Assembly (NCBI GenBank): GCA_963765105.1
Contig: CAVXUW010000002.1
Span: 930,001-994,000, forward strand
DNA: 64,000 nt
DNA from: CALMEC01 sp963765105
GTDB taxonomy: Bacteria; Actinomycetota; Thermoleophilia; Miltoncostaeales; Miltoncostaeaceae
Direction of reading: 5' to 3'
Shown in pieces: positions 34,364-42,681 of the stretch. Position numbers and translations under genes: made by a program. Each line of letters opens with the position of its first letter. The first letter of the stretch is position 1. The notes beneath the pieces are model-generated. The model was not told the DNA's origin. It saw only the letters and a program-made list of their open reading frames with translations, and did not search any database.

Positions 34364-37303
34364 TCAATCGACGTCGACCCGCCGGCGCAGAGTCTTGGAT
34401 TGGGAGCGCCGGGCCTTCTGGTCGAGACGGCGTGCCACGGCTCCGGCGGACGGTTTCGTGGCGCGTCGTGTCTTCTGGGGGCGCATGGCGTGTGCCACGC
34501 GTGCCCGCAGGTTCGTCTCGACCGTTGCGCGGTTGCGCTCACGGGACCGATCAGCCTGTGAGGCCAGGCGTAGAGGGCGGCGCTTGAGGTGAAGGTCCGC
34601 GGTGAGGCGCGCGACGACGTTCTCGGGGAGCCCATCCAGGGCGTCGGCGGCGATGATGAGCTCCGCCCGGGTCTCGGAATGATCGCGGTGTTGGCCCCCC
34701 GGACCGGATGCGCGTGAGTAATGCCAGTCGCTGCGGCTGAGGAGGTGGGCCACCACCTCGTCGGTGGTCACGACGGGGTGGCGGCAGCCTCGGCGTCGGG
34801 GGGCCGGGGCCGGCCCGGCGGTGTGAGCGTCGGCCAACCGCTGGGCGGCCTCCTCGCGTGTGACGTCGTGGCCCTTCTCGCGCTTCCAGATCACGAAACC
34901 ACAGCCCGGGTTCTTGCGGCTCTTCCAACTTGTGCAGCCATACGCGCGGCTGTTCTCGATGATCTTGCCGCCGCACTCCGGCGTGGGGCAGTCACCCACA
35001 GCTTCCTTCGATGGCGCCGGGGCAGCGTTGGTCTCTCCGGCAGCCACCATCGCCCGCGCAGCGTCGACATCGACCTCTTCTTTCTGGCCACGCACCTTCT
35101 TCCAGATGACGTAGCCGCAGCCGGTTTCGCTGCGGCTTTTCCAGCTGGTGCAACCGTAGCTGCGGGTGCGCTCCACGATTTCCCCACCGCAGTCGGGTGT
35201 GGGGCACGTGCCGAGTGTCTCGCGCTCCACCACCAGGTCCTTGCTCGACCGTCCCGCGGCGATGTGTTCCATCGCCTCTTCGATGCCCAGGGTCTTGCCG
35301 CTCTGTTGCTTCCAGAGCGTGAAGCCGCAGCCGGTGTCGTCTTTGCTCTTGTAGCTGTTGCAGCCGTAGCTCTTCGGGTACTCCACGATCATGCCGGGGC
35401 AGTCCGGTGTGGGGCATTTCGCCAGCTCGCGCCGCTCGATGCGCAGGCTCTCTTTGTCCTTGTCGGCAAACCACGTCACCACGTCGCGGGTGAAGCCCTC
35501 CACGTCGCTGCGGAAGACCTCGAAGGCCTCCTCGCCGCGCTGGATGCGGTTGAGGCGTTGCTCCCACTGGCCGGTGAGCTCCGGCTTCGTCAGCACGTGG
35601 TCGCCCAGCATCTGGATGAGCCCCACGGCCTTCTCCGTTGCGCGGAGGCTGCGTCCCTCGCGCTCCACATAGAGCGCGTCGATGAGGCGCTCGATGGTGG
35701 CGGCGCGCGTGGCCGGTGTGCCGAGCCCCGCGTCCTTCATGGCCTCCGCAGCCTCGTCATCGTCCACCAGTTTGCCGGCGGTCTCCATCGCGCGCAGCAG
35801 GGTTCCTTCTGAGAACCGCGCCGGTGGCTTGGTGCGCTTGGCGAGGGCCTCGGCCTTGGAACAGGTGACGCCCTCTCCCTGAGCGACCTTCGGCAACTTT
35901 TGCTCGCGCTCGGACTCGTCCTCTTTTGCGGGGCCGCGCGTCTCGTCGGCCTCTTCGCCGTATACGGCACGCCAGCCGGCCTCGATCATCACCTTGCCGC
36001 GGCTGCGGAACAGGTGCGCCTCGCAGCGGGTCTCGATGACAGTGTTCTCGAACTTCGCGGCCGGGTGAAACACGGCCAGGAAACGGCGGGCCACCAGGTC
36101 GTACAGGCGTCGCTCGTCGCGGTTGAGTCCGGCCAGGTCGTGGTCGGCCTCGGTGGGGATGATGGCGTGGTGGTCGGTCACGCGGGCGTCGTTGATGACC
36201 TTGCCCAGTGGCAACTTGTCGAGGCCCACGACGTAGCGTGCGGCGTCGGCATACACCGGGTCGGCGGCGCCCACCTGTGAGGCGATGGGCTTCAACTGCG
36301 CCACCATGTCACCCGACAGGTAGCGCGAGTTGGTTCGTGGATAGGTCAGCAGCTTGTGCTGGTCGTACAGTGCCTGCGCCGTTGAGAGCGTGCGCTGGGC
36401 CGAAAAGCCGAAACGGCGGTTGGCCTCGCGCTGCAGCGTGGTGAGGTCGTACAGAAGCGGCGCCTGCTCGGTCTGCGGCTTTGTCTCCACCGACTCGATG
36501 ACAGCGGGCTTGCCGGCGACCGCCGCAACGATGGCCTCGGCGGGCTCGGCCGCGGTGAGACGCGTGGTCGTTCCCTCGTGCCACATACCGGTGTAGTTCG
36601 CGCCGCCGGCGGCCTCGAAGCGGGCCTCCACCTCCCAGTAGTCCTCGGCCACAAACGCCTGGATGGCCAGGTCGCGGGCCACGATGAGCGCCAGGGTGGG
36701 GGTCTGTACCCGGCCGAGTGACAGCACCTTACGGGCCGAGCCGGCCTTGGTGGTGGCGGCGCGGGTCGCGTTCATCCCCACGAGCCAGTCGGCTTCGCTA
36801 CGGGCGCGGGCGGCTTGCTCGAGCGGCACCATCTCGGCGTCGTCGCGCAGCTCGTCAAAGGCATCGACGATGGCCTTCTTCGTCATCGACGAAAACCACG
36901 CGCGCTTCACAGGCTTGCCGTGGGCCTTCTTCGGCGCGGTCTCGAGGATGAGCTTGAAGATGAGCTCACCTTCGCGTCCGGCGTCGCAGGCGTTGACGAT
37001 GGTGTCGACATCGTCGGAGCCCATCAGCTTGTGCAGGGCCTTCAGCTGCTTGCCGGCGCGGGCGTCGCGTGCTTGGTACTTGAACTCATCGGGGACGATG
37101 GGCAGATCGTCGTAGTTCCACTTCTTCCACTTGATGTCGTATTGGTCGGGGTCGACCTGCTCCACTAGGTGACCCACGGCGAACGCGACGATGAGCTTTG
37201 GGCTCTCGTAGAAGTCGCCGGCCTTCTTGAAGGATCCGGGCAGTGCGGCGGCAACGTCACGCGCGACACTGGGTTTTTCGCAGATGATGAGTGAACGAGG
37301 CAT
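34364..37303 (-). CDS. DNA topoisomerase III-like enzyme fused to a GGQ release-factor domain
   Basis: This 979-residue protein starts with a TOPRIM domain (SLIICEKPSVARDVA, NACDAGREGELIF). The type IA core has catalytic Tyr321 in LLTYPRTNSRYLSG. Three zinc-finger repeats begin CPTPDC/CPTPEC at about residues 630, 700 and 770. After a linker (AGPAPAPRRRGCRHP) comes an RF-1/ArfB-like domain with SRASGPGGQHRDHSETRAEL, the GGQ at residues 869-871, then TKPS, RRL and a basic tail. Type IA enzymes relax and decatenate DNA; GGQ domains hydrolyse peptidyl-tRNA. No stop or frameshift separates the parts. Confidence 0.9.
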   Translation of the reverse strand: MPRSLIICEKPSVARDVAAALPGSFKKAGDFYESPKLIVAFAVGHLVEQVDPDQYDIKWKKWNYDDLPIVPDEFKYQARDARAGKQLKALHKLMGSDDVDTIVNACDAGREGELIFKLILETAPKKAHGKPVKRAWFSSMTKKAIVDAFDELRDDAEMVPLEQAARARSEADWLVGMNATRAATTKAGSARKVLSLGRVQTPTLALIVARDLAIQAFVAEDYWEVEARFEAAGGANYTGMWHEGTTTRLTAAEPAEAIVAAVAGKPAVIESVETKPQTEQAPLLYDLTTLQREANRRFGFSAQRTLSTAQALYDQHKLLTYPRTNSRYLSGDMVAQLKPIASQVGAADPVYADAARYVVGLDKLPLGKVINDARVTDHHAIIPTEADHDLAGLNRDERRLYDLVARRFLAVFHPAAKFENTVIETRCEAHLFRSRGKVMIEAGWRAVYGEEADETRGPAKEDESEREQKLPKVAQGEGVTCSKAEALAKRTKPPARFSEGTLLRAMETAGKLVDDDEAAEAMKDAGLGTPATRAATIERLIDALYVEREGRSLRATEKAVGLIQMLGDHVLTKPELTGQWEQRLNRIQRGEEAFEVFRSDVEGFTRDVVTWFADKDKESLRIERRELAKCPTPDCPGMIVEYPKSYGCNSYKSKDDTGCGFTLWKQQSGKTLGIEEAMEHIAAGRSSKDLVVERETLGTCPTPDCGGEIVERTRSYGCTSWKSRSETGCGYVIWKKVRGQKEEVDVDAARAMVAAGETNAAPAPSKEAVGDCPTPECGGKIIENSRAYGCTSWKSRKNPGCGFVIWKREKGHDVTREEAAQRLADAHTAGPAPAPRRRGCRHPVVTTDEVVAHLLSRSDWHYSRASGPGGQHRDHSETRAELIIAADALDGLPENVVARLTADLHLKRRPLRLASQADRSRERNRATVETNLRARVAHAMRPQKTRRATKPSAGAVARRLDQKARRSQSKTLRRRVDVD

Positions 37304-37390
37304 TCGGCCGGCGAGGGTAGCACTGCCCCCCGCCCCTAAGTCAAGCGGGACCTGTCGCCGGCACCCGTCGACCGCTACGCGGTCGTGGCG

Positions 37391-37588
37391 TCAACCCGTA
37401 TCCGGCGAATCGCTCAGGTCCGTCGTCGGCACGTCGGCCGACCCGTCGTTGGCGGGCCCCATCCGGGCCACTCTGCGCCCGTCACGGACGATTGCGAGTG
37501 TCTCGCCATCCTGTTCGACACGATCCAGCAGCTGCCAGAAATGACTCTTCCCGTAGGTCTCGGTCACCTCGGTCGTCTCCGTCGTCAT
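37391..37588 (-). CDS. Phd/YefM-like antitoxin, orphan
   Basis: This 65-residue protein has the Phd/YefM pattern: VTETYGKSHFWQLLDRVEQDGETLAIVRDGRRVARM. Such proteins are DNA-binding antitoxins that pair with Doc or RelE-type toxins. Here the gene begins five bases after pfkA and no toxin follows: the next gene is the topoisomerase. ATG 37588 has only a weak ribosome site, so translation may depend on pfkA. Confidence 0.65.
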   Translation of the reverse strand: MTTETTEVTETYGKSHFWQLLDRVEQDGETLAIVRDGRRVARMGPANDGSADVPTTDLSDSPDTG

Positions 37589-37593
37589 GAGGT

Positions 37594-38616
37594 CTACCCG
37601 AAGAACGCTTCGGCCACGGCGAAGCGTTCGGGTGGCACCGCCTTCAGCTGGGCAACACCGTCGGCGATGGCGATATCGACGACCTCATCTCCGTGGAGGG
37701 CCACCATGCGACCAAACGTTCCGGCGGCCACGAGGTTGGCCGCGTGGCAGCCGAAGCGGGTGGCCAGGATGCGGTCGGCGGCATTCGGGCTGCCGCCACG
37801 CTGGATGTGGCCCAACACGGCCAGACGTGTCTCGAAGCCGGTGATCTCTTCGATGCCCTCAGCGATCTGCTCACCGATGCCGATCTTCGCGAGCTGCCGG
37901 TGGCCGAAATCGTCCACCGCGGCATCCTTGGCGGTTTCGAATGCGAAGCCTTCACTGACGACGACGATGGAGAAATCTTTCCCCCGGTCGTGGCGGGCTC
38001 GGACGGCCGCACACACGTCGTCGAGGGTGCGTGGCTCCTCGGGGATGAGGATGAAGTCGGCGCCCCCGGCCAGGCCGGCGTAGGTGGCGATCCAGCCCAC
38101 GTGGCGGCCCATGACCTCCACCACCATCACCCGGTCGTGTGACTCGGCGGTGGTGTGGAGACGATCGATTGCTTCGGTGGCGATATCGACCGCTGTAGAG
38201 AAACCAAAGGTGTAGTCGGTACCATCAAGGTCGTTGTCGATGGTCTTCGGCACCCCAACGCACGGCAAACCCAGGGCGGTGAGCTTTGCGGCAACCCCAA
38301 GGGTGTCCTCACCTCCGATAGCGATGAGCGCGTCGATACCGAGGGCTTTGGCGCTGTCGAGGCACGCCTGCCCGCCCGTGGGGTCCTTGAAGGGGTTGGT
38401 GCGCGACGTGCCGAGGATCGTGCCGCCTCGGTGCAGGATGCCGCTCACCGCGTCGAGGCCAAGCGGCATGGTCTCGCGGTCGAGCAGGCCGCGCCAGCCG
38501 CGACGGATGCCCACGTGCTCGTGTCCGTGAGTGGCGACGCCAACACGCACGATGGCGCGGATCACCGCGTTCAGTCCGGGGCAGTCGCCTCCGCCGGTGA
38601 GTACACCGATGCGCAT
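37594..38616 (-). CDS. pfkA: 6-phosphofructokinase, PPi-type active-site residues
   Basis: This 340-residue PfkA-family kinase has the GGGDCPGLN nucleotide loop, IAIGGEDTLG, GVPKTIDND, VVEVMGRHVGW and LGHIQRGGSP. Counting from ATG 38616, the residue after GGE is Asp104 and the PKTIDND lysine is Lys124. In the family Asp104/Lys124 mark PPi-dependent enzymes, while Gly at 104 marks ATP users. I therefore infer PPi as phosphoryl donor, which would also allow a reversible reaction in gluconeogenesis. Confidence 0.93.
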   Translation of the reverse strand: MRIGVLTGGGDCPGLNAVIRAIVRVGVATHGHEHVGIRRGWRGLLDRETMPLGLDAVSGILHRGGTILGTSRTNPFKDPTGGQACLDSAKALGIDALIAIGGEDTLGVAAKLTALGLPCVGVPKTIDNDLDGTDYTFGFSTAVDIATEAIDRLHTTAESHDRVMVVEVMGRHVGWIATYAGLAGGADFILIPEEPRTLDDVCAAVRARHDRGKDFSIVVVSEGFAFETAKDAAVDDFGHRQLAKIGIGEQIAEGIEEITGFETRLAVLGHIQRGGSPNAADRILATRFGCHAANLVAAGTFGRMVALHGDEVVDIAIADGVAQLKAVPPERFAVAEAFFG

Positions 38617-38669
38617 ACGGGACAGGCTACCCACAGGGTCCGGCCACCGCGACCCCTGAGGATGCAAGG

Positions 38670-39512
38670 ATGCCGCCCGTGATCGTGTGCACCATCGGAG
38701 ACCTCCTCCTCGACGTGGTCGTTCGCCCACAGGGCACCCCGGCGCCGGGAGCGGACATCACCGCAACGACCCGCATGACGGTGGGCGGCCAGGCCGCGAA
38801 CGTGGCGGCATGGGCGGCGCACCTCGGAGCCACCTCACGATTTGTGGGGAAACGAGGCGACGACCTGGCCGGGCAATTGGCGGCGGCAGCCCTCGAAAGC
38901 CGCGGCGTCACAGTGTTCGGTCCTGTCGCCGCCGGAGCCACCGGCACGGTGGTGGCGATGCTCGACGCGGCGGGAGAGAGGTCGATGTTGAGCGACCGTG
39001 GTGTCAGCCCCCAGCTCGACCCGGCCGAGCTGCAACAGGAGTGGTTCGAGGGGGTCGACCGACTCCACGTGACCGGCTACAGCCTCATTCGCGAACCGAT
39101 GTTGCACGCGGCCGCCGCCGCGTCGCAGTGGGCCCGGGCCGAGGGCGCGCGGGTGAGCCTCGACCTGTCGGCATGGCCGTTGATCGCCGAGGTGGGGGCC
39201 CTGGAGTTTCGCCGCCGGGTCGGCACGATCGGGCCGGAGGTCATCTTCGGCACCGCCGCCGAGTTCGACGCCATGGGCGGCGTGCCCGCCGTGCAGGTGG
39301 CCGTCATCAAGGACGGCGCCCAAGGATGCGTGGTGCGCTGGCACGGCGGTGAACGCCACGAACCGGCCCCGAACGTGGCCGTTGTCGATACCACCGGTGC
39401 GGGCGATGCCTTTGCCGCCGGTTTCCTGGTGGGTAACTCACTCGACGAAGCGGTGGCACTGGGAACCAACGCCGCCGCCCAATGCCTGAAAACCGTGGGA
39501 GCAATGCCGTGA
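38670..39512 (+). CDS. psuK: PfkB-family sugar kinase, probable pseudouridine kinase
   Basis: This 280-residue ribokinase-like enzyme has the N-terminal GDLLLDVVV, TVGGQAANVAAWAAHLGA and the C-terminal catalytic motif VVDTTGAGDAFAAGF. It is followed, with GTGA overlap, by psuG, so it most likely phosphorylates pseudouridine to pseudouridine 5'-phosphate. A TGAGGA site eight bases upstream supports ATG 38670. It diverges from pfkA across 53 bases. Confidence 0.85.
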   Translation: MPPVIVCTIGDLLLDVVVRPQGTPAPGADITATTRMTVGGQAANVAAWAAHLGATSRFVGKRGDDLAGQLAAAALESRGVTVFGPVAAGATGTVVAMLDAAGERSMLSDRGVSPQLDPAELQQEWFEGVDRLHVTGYSLIREPMLHAAAAASQWARAEGARVSLDLSAWPLIAEVGALEFRRRVGTIGPEVIFGTAAEFDAMGGVPAVQVAVIKDGAQGCVVRWHGGERHEPAPNVAVVDTTGAGDAFAAGFLVGNSLDEAVALGTNAAAQCLKTVGAMP

Positions 39513-40408
39513 ACGACCTCATCGCCGTCGCCGAGGAAGTCCGCGACGCCTTAGCCGACGGCCGTGGTGTGGTGGCCCTCGAAACCACCCTCATCGCCCA
39601 CGGCTTCCCGCACCCCGAGGGTGCGCAGGTGGGCGCCGAGTCGGAGGCCGCCGTGCGCACCAACGGCGCTGTCCCCGCCACCATCGGCGTGATCGACGGA
39701 AAGATCCGCGTGGGCCTGACCCCGGCTGAGGTCGAACGCTTTGGTATCGAGGGCACAACCTGCCGCAAGCTCGGCCCGCGCGATGTGGCCGTATGCGCCG
39801 TCCAAGGAGCCCTGGGCGCCACAACCGTTGGCGGAACACTCACGGTCTGCCGCGCCGTGGGCATCCGCGTGATGGCAACGGGCGGCTTGGGCGGCGTGCA
39901 CCGCGGCTACCCCAACCCCCCGGATGTGTCCGCCGACCTCGGCGAGCTGGCCCGAAGCCCGGTGCTGGTTGTGAGCGCCGGTGTGAAGTCGCTCCTCGAC
40001 GTGCCGGCAACGTGCGAGGTGCTCGAAACGATGGGCATCCCGGTTCTGGGCTGGCGCACCGACACCCTGCCGCTCTTCTACGACGCCCACGGCGGCCCGC
40101 CAGTGCACGCCCGCGTCGAATCCCCCGACGAGGCTGCGCGTGTGGCTCGCGCCCACTGGGCCCTGGGCGGCGGCGGCCTGGTGCTTGCCCGCCCACCGGA
40201 CACGTCCCTCGATGTCTCCGACCTCATCGAACAGATCATCGCCGAGGCCCGAAAGAAAGACATCTCCGGCCCCGCAGTCACCCCGTTCGTCCTTGGGCAA
40301 TTGCACGAACGCAGCCACGGACGAACCCTCGCCGCAAACCGCACGTTGATCGTGGCGAATGCCGGGTTGTCGGCGGAAGTGGCACAAACCCTGGCCGGCG
40401 GTGGCTAA
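39509..40408 (+). CDS. psuG: Pseudouridine-5'-phosphate glycosidase
   Basis: This 299-residue enzyme matches PsuG: VVALETTLIAHGFPHPEG, RKLGPRDVAV, GATTVGGTLTVC, VMATGGLGGVHRG, and SAGVKSLLDVPATCEVLETMG, with the late NAGLSAEVA segment. PsuG splits pseudouridine 5'-phosphate into uracil and ribose 5-phosphate. The GTG at 39509 overlaps the kinase stop and is preferred to the upstream ATG at 39482. No pseudouridine transporter gene is adjacent. Confidence 0.93.
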   Translation: MNDLIAVAEEVRDALADGRGVVALETTLIAHGFPHPEGAQVGAESEAAVRTNGAVPATIGVIDGKIRVGLTPAEVERFGIEGTTCRKLGPRDVAVCAVQGALGATTVGGTLTVCRAVGIRVMATGGLGGVHRGYPNPPDVSADLGELARSPVLVVSAGVKSLLDVPATCEVLETMGIPVLGWRTDTLPLFYDAHGGPPVHARVESPDEAARVARAHWALGGGGLVLARPPDTSLDVSDLIEQIIAEARKKDISGPAVTPFVLGQLHERSHGRTLAANRTLIVANAGLSAEVAQTLAGGG

Positions 40409-40418
40409 CGCAGTTGAT

Positions 40419-40862
40419 CTACGGGTCGGAGCGGAACGGATCCACGATACGAATTCCGTCGAAAAGGCGGAAGTCGCGGTCGTGGGTGACCATCGTCTCG
40501 ATGCCGTGCGCCCGCATGAGCGCGACGAGGTAGGCGTCGGCGATGAGATTCCCGCGCGGCTCGACGGGATCTGCGACCGATCGGAGTGCTGACCAGAGTT
40601 TTGGCGTGTCGCCGGCCAGCCGGATGTGAGGCCGTGCGAGAAGTCGGTCGATGTTGCCCGCTGCGGTCCGATAGGTGAGGGGGCGCTCCGAGATACGCGG
40701 ATGGGTCGCAAGTCGCAGGTAGCCGACCACGACCGGGCCAAGGAGCGTAGCCAGGCTGGGGCCGGCAGCGAAATCGGTGACGACCGCGCGCGCTTGTTCG
40801 CTGTAGCGGCTTGTCTCGTCAGATGCGTAGACGAGGATGTTGACGTCGAGTGTGCGGCTCAA
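40419..40862 (-). CDS. vapC: VapC-like PIN-domain toxin
   Basis: This roughly 147-residue PIN protein starts with TLDVNILVYASDE, has GNLIADAYLVALMRAHGIETMVTHDRDFRLF, and so keeps the three or four acidic residues of the PIN ribonuclease site. The only start at the domain boundary is a TTG overlapping the vapB stop (TTGA). VapC toxins cleave RNA, often tRNA. It sits at the left edge of the accessory stretch. Confidence 0.85.
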   Translation of the reverse strand: MSRTLDVNILVYASDETSRYSEQARAVVTDFAAGPSLATLLGPVVVGYLRLATHPRISERPLTYRTAAGNIDRLLARPHIRLAGDTPKLWSALRSVADPVEPRGNLIADAYLVALMRAHGIETMVTHDRDFRLFDGIRIVDPFRSDP

Positions 40863-41086
40863 TCGTCCGCGAGCGCCCGCTCCACGGCGTCCTTGTCTTC
40901 CAAGTCCACGCGCAACGCCATGGGAGCGCTCTCCCACACAAACGGTTCCGGCGGCGCTTCGGTCGTGGCCAGCGCGCTTGCCAGAAGCTCGGACGCGATG
41001 GCTCCGAGCGTCTTGCCCTCGTGCTCTCGCCGTTCCTTTAGTTGACGCAACACAGCCGCATCGATATCGAGAGTCGTCCGTGGCAT
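40859..41086 (-). CDS. vapB: VapB-like antitoxin
   Basis: This 75-residue protein begins PRTTLDIDAAVLRQLKERREHEGKTLGAIASELLASAL, a ribbon-helix-helix-type antitoxin signature, and ends with an acidic tail (VDLEDKDAVERALADD) suited to toxin binding. ATG 41086 is the domain-consistent start, with no clear ribosome site. It overlaps the toxin gene by four bases, so the pair is coupled and presumably autoregulated. Confidence 0.82.
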   Translation of the reverse strand: MPRTTLDIDAAVLRQLKERREHEGKTLGAIASELLASALATTEAPPEPFVWESAPMALRVDLEDKDAVERALADD

Positions 41087-41269
41087 GCATCTGATGCTAG
41101 CACTTGCGATGTCAGATGCGTTTAGTTGGCCGCTTCGAGAGCACCGTCCCTCCCGCAAGGCGAGAAAAGTCGTTCGGAACGCTTCCCAGGCCATGGACGC
41201 TGCCGATAGCCAGTGGTGGGCTGCGAGGATTCGCCTGTCGGCGGGGCGGCGCCTTCGGACTGCAGTTGG

Positions 41270-41593
41270 GACTTCGTTGGCTTCTGGAGGAACGGCAGAC
41301 CTTCGCCGGCATCGGGGCAGGGGGTTGGAGAACTGTGGCGGAGACCGAGCTCAGGGAGCGAGGCCAAAGGTGGTCCTCGGCTTCAGCGGGGCAGCGGGAC
41401 GATTCGCTCTTCTCCCCGTGAGTGCGAGGTGCTGGAGCTGGGAGGAGCGGGGAAGACGAATGCCTAGATCGCCAAAGCGCTCGTCAATCGCGAGAACACG
41501 GTTACGCGCCATCTCACGCGCGGCTACGCTCGCCTCAGTGTTCGATCTCGCCATGAGGCCGTCCGGGCACTCACCTCAGCCGAGCCTCGGTAG
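41270..41593 (+). pseudogene. C-terminal remnant of a LuxR-type regulator, with amber stop and frameshift
   Basis: Reading frames here rebuild the end of a LuxR-family regulator. One frame gives FAGIGAGGWRTVAETELRERGQ, and after a one-base loss in a C-run near 41416 the next frame gives SPRECEVLELGGAGKTNA, then TAG at 41465, then in the same frame IAKALVNRENTVTRHL and ARLSVRSRHEAVRAL with a stop at 41593. The TAG stands where the family has a residue before IAKAL. The HTH is therefore broken twice. The remainder of the gene upstream is not recognisable. Confidence 0.72.
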
Positions 41594-41598
41594 GTGCT

Positions 41599-42010
41599 GT
41601 GGCGGAGCCCATCAACGCGCATTGCCCGCCGCTGGTTGGGAGGGACGAGGCCCTTGATCAGGCGCGTGACTACACCCGCAACACGGTGGGATGCATCGCG
41701 ATCTTGGGTGAACGACTTTCCGGTGGTACTCGTCTTGCGGTGGAGTTGCTCGAGCGGCTCCCCGAGCTTGGATATCGTCGGTGATCTACGCAGAGTGGGG
41801 GGCGAGGTCACGGTCGAGCGTCTCCGCATCGCAACAGCGTTCAACGACCTTTCGCCGTTTTCCTCGGGGATGTCGTCGACCACGACGTCCTTGGCGGAAT
41901 CGCTCGACACCTCGAAGAGTTGGGTGCCTCGCCGTCTGCATTCGACGGCGTCCGGGCTCGAGGGAAATCGCGCTCGAGGGGATTGTTTGATTTCCTCCGA
42001 TGCGCTGCCT
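41599..42010 (+). pseudogene. N-terminal remnant of a second LuxR/ATPase-type regulator
   Basis: A frame from GTG 41599 gives MAEPINAHCPPLVGRDEALD, then ILGERLSGGTRLAVELLERLPELGYRR, ending in TGA at 41782. Other frames continue with VIYAEWGAR and, further on, FAVFLGDVVDHDVLGGIARHLEELGA. These align in order with the intact regulator at 45375-48038 (PLIGRNDSLAAA, IAGEPRIGTSRFAHELAKAL, FVVLIDGIGGDIDHVQRLAEGL). It therefore looks like a frameshifted paralogue cut short. The P-loop lysine is missing in both. Confidence 0.6.
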
Positions 42011-42101
42011 GGGGCATTTGTGCCCTCGCTCGTGCCGCATCGCGAGCGGTTCGCAGAAGGCTCACTCGTTCGGGTATGTCGACGTCGCATCGAAATGTCT
42101 T

Positions 42102-42131
42102 AAAAACTCTATTAGGAGTTTTTATCTTTTT
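42102..42131 (+). terminator. AT-rich hairpin with T-run
   Basis: AAAAACTC and GAGTTTTT form an 8-bp stem around a 6-base loop, followed by ATCTTTTT. This has the shape of an intrinsic terminator and is unusually AT-rich for the window. It would end transcription coming through the decayed regulator region before the repeat array. Confidence 0.5.
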
Positions 42132-42249
42132 ATGTGCACCCATACCCGTTTCGGGGCAGATTCCGTCCCGCGAAATGAGTGATTTCACGCACGATCGGTA
42201 GCCCAACCCCGCCATAGATTCCTCGTCAACAGGTGGCCGGATATCGAGA

Positions 42250-42591
42250 GCGGGAAGGAGGCGGTTATGGGTCGCGGAGGCGGATGAGACACGAGAGGGA
42301 CTTTCGGACTGGGTGAGCAGGTAACGCGGGAAGGAGGCGGTTATGGGTCGCGGAGGCGGATGAGACACGAGAGGGACTTTCGGACTGGGTGAGCAGGTAA
42401 CGCGGGAAGGAGGCGGTTATGGGTCGCGGAGGCGGATGAGACACGAGAGGGACTTTCGGACTGGGTGAGCAGGTAACGCGGGAAGGAGGCGGTTATGGGT
42501 CGCGGAGGCGGATGAGACACGAGAGGGACTTTCGGACTGGGTGAGCAGGTAACGCGGGAAGGAGGCGGTTATGGGTCGCGGAGGCGGATGA
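42250..42591 (+). repeat. Tandem repeat array, 4.5 units of 76 bp, each with a strong RBS and tiny ORFs
   Basis: Units begin at 42251, 42327, 42403, 42479 and 42555 (last partial) and appear identical. Each has GGAAGGAGG, five bases, then ATG (42267, 42343, 42419, 42495, 42571) opening the six-codon ORF MGRGGG. Its stop overlaps another ATG (ATGA) that in full units opens MRHERDFRTG. Because 76 is not a multiple of three, the array does not encode a repeated protein. The layout recalls mycobacterial MIRU elements, which also carry small ORFs with overlapping start/stop codons. Confidence 0.95.
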
Positions 42592-42642
42592 ACGTGAGTG
42601 GATCTTCTAATCTCGCGGAATGCGAGATCGCACTAATGGGAA

Positions 42643-42674
42643 GTCCTCGCAGTGCCGATGAACACTGCGAGGAC
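42643..42674 (+). promoter_or_regulatory. Perfect hairpin covering the HD-GYP ribosome binding site
   Basis: GTCCTCGCAGTG and CACTGCGAGGAC form a perfect 12-bp stem with an 8-base loop (one further A-T pair possible). The right arm contains GAGGA, which lies eight bases before the ATG at 42682. A second, smaller hairpin (TCTCGC/GCGAGA) lies at 42611-42627. In RNA the stem would hide the ribosome site, suggesting translational control. No T-run follows. Confidence 0.65.
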
Positions 42675-42681
42675 TATTGCG

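Noticed and set aside
41085..41657. A 190-codon frame upstream of the repeat array as a real gene
   Set aside because: Its protein is Arg/Ser-rich and meaningless, while other frames rebuild a broken LuxR domain.
42250..42591. The 76-bp repeats as a CRISPR array
   Set aside because: Units follow one another directly with no unique spacers and no cas genes are present.
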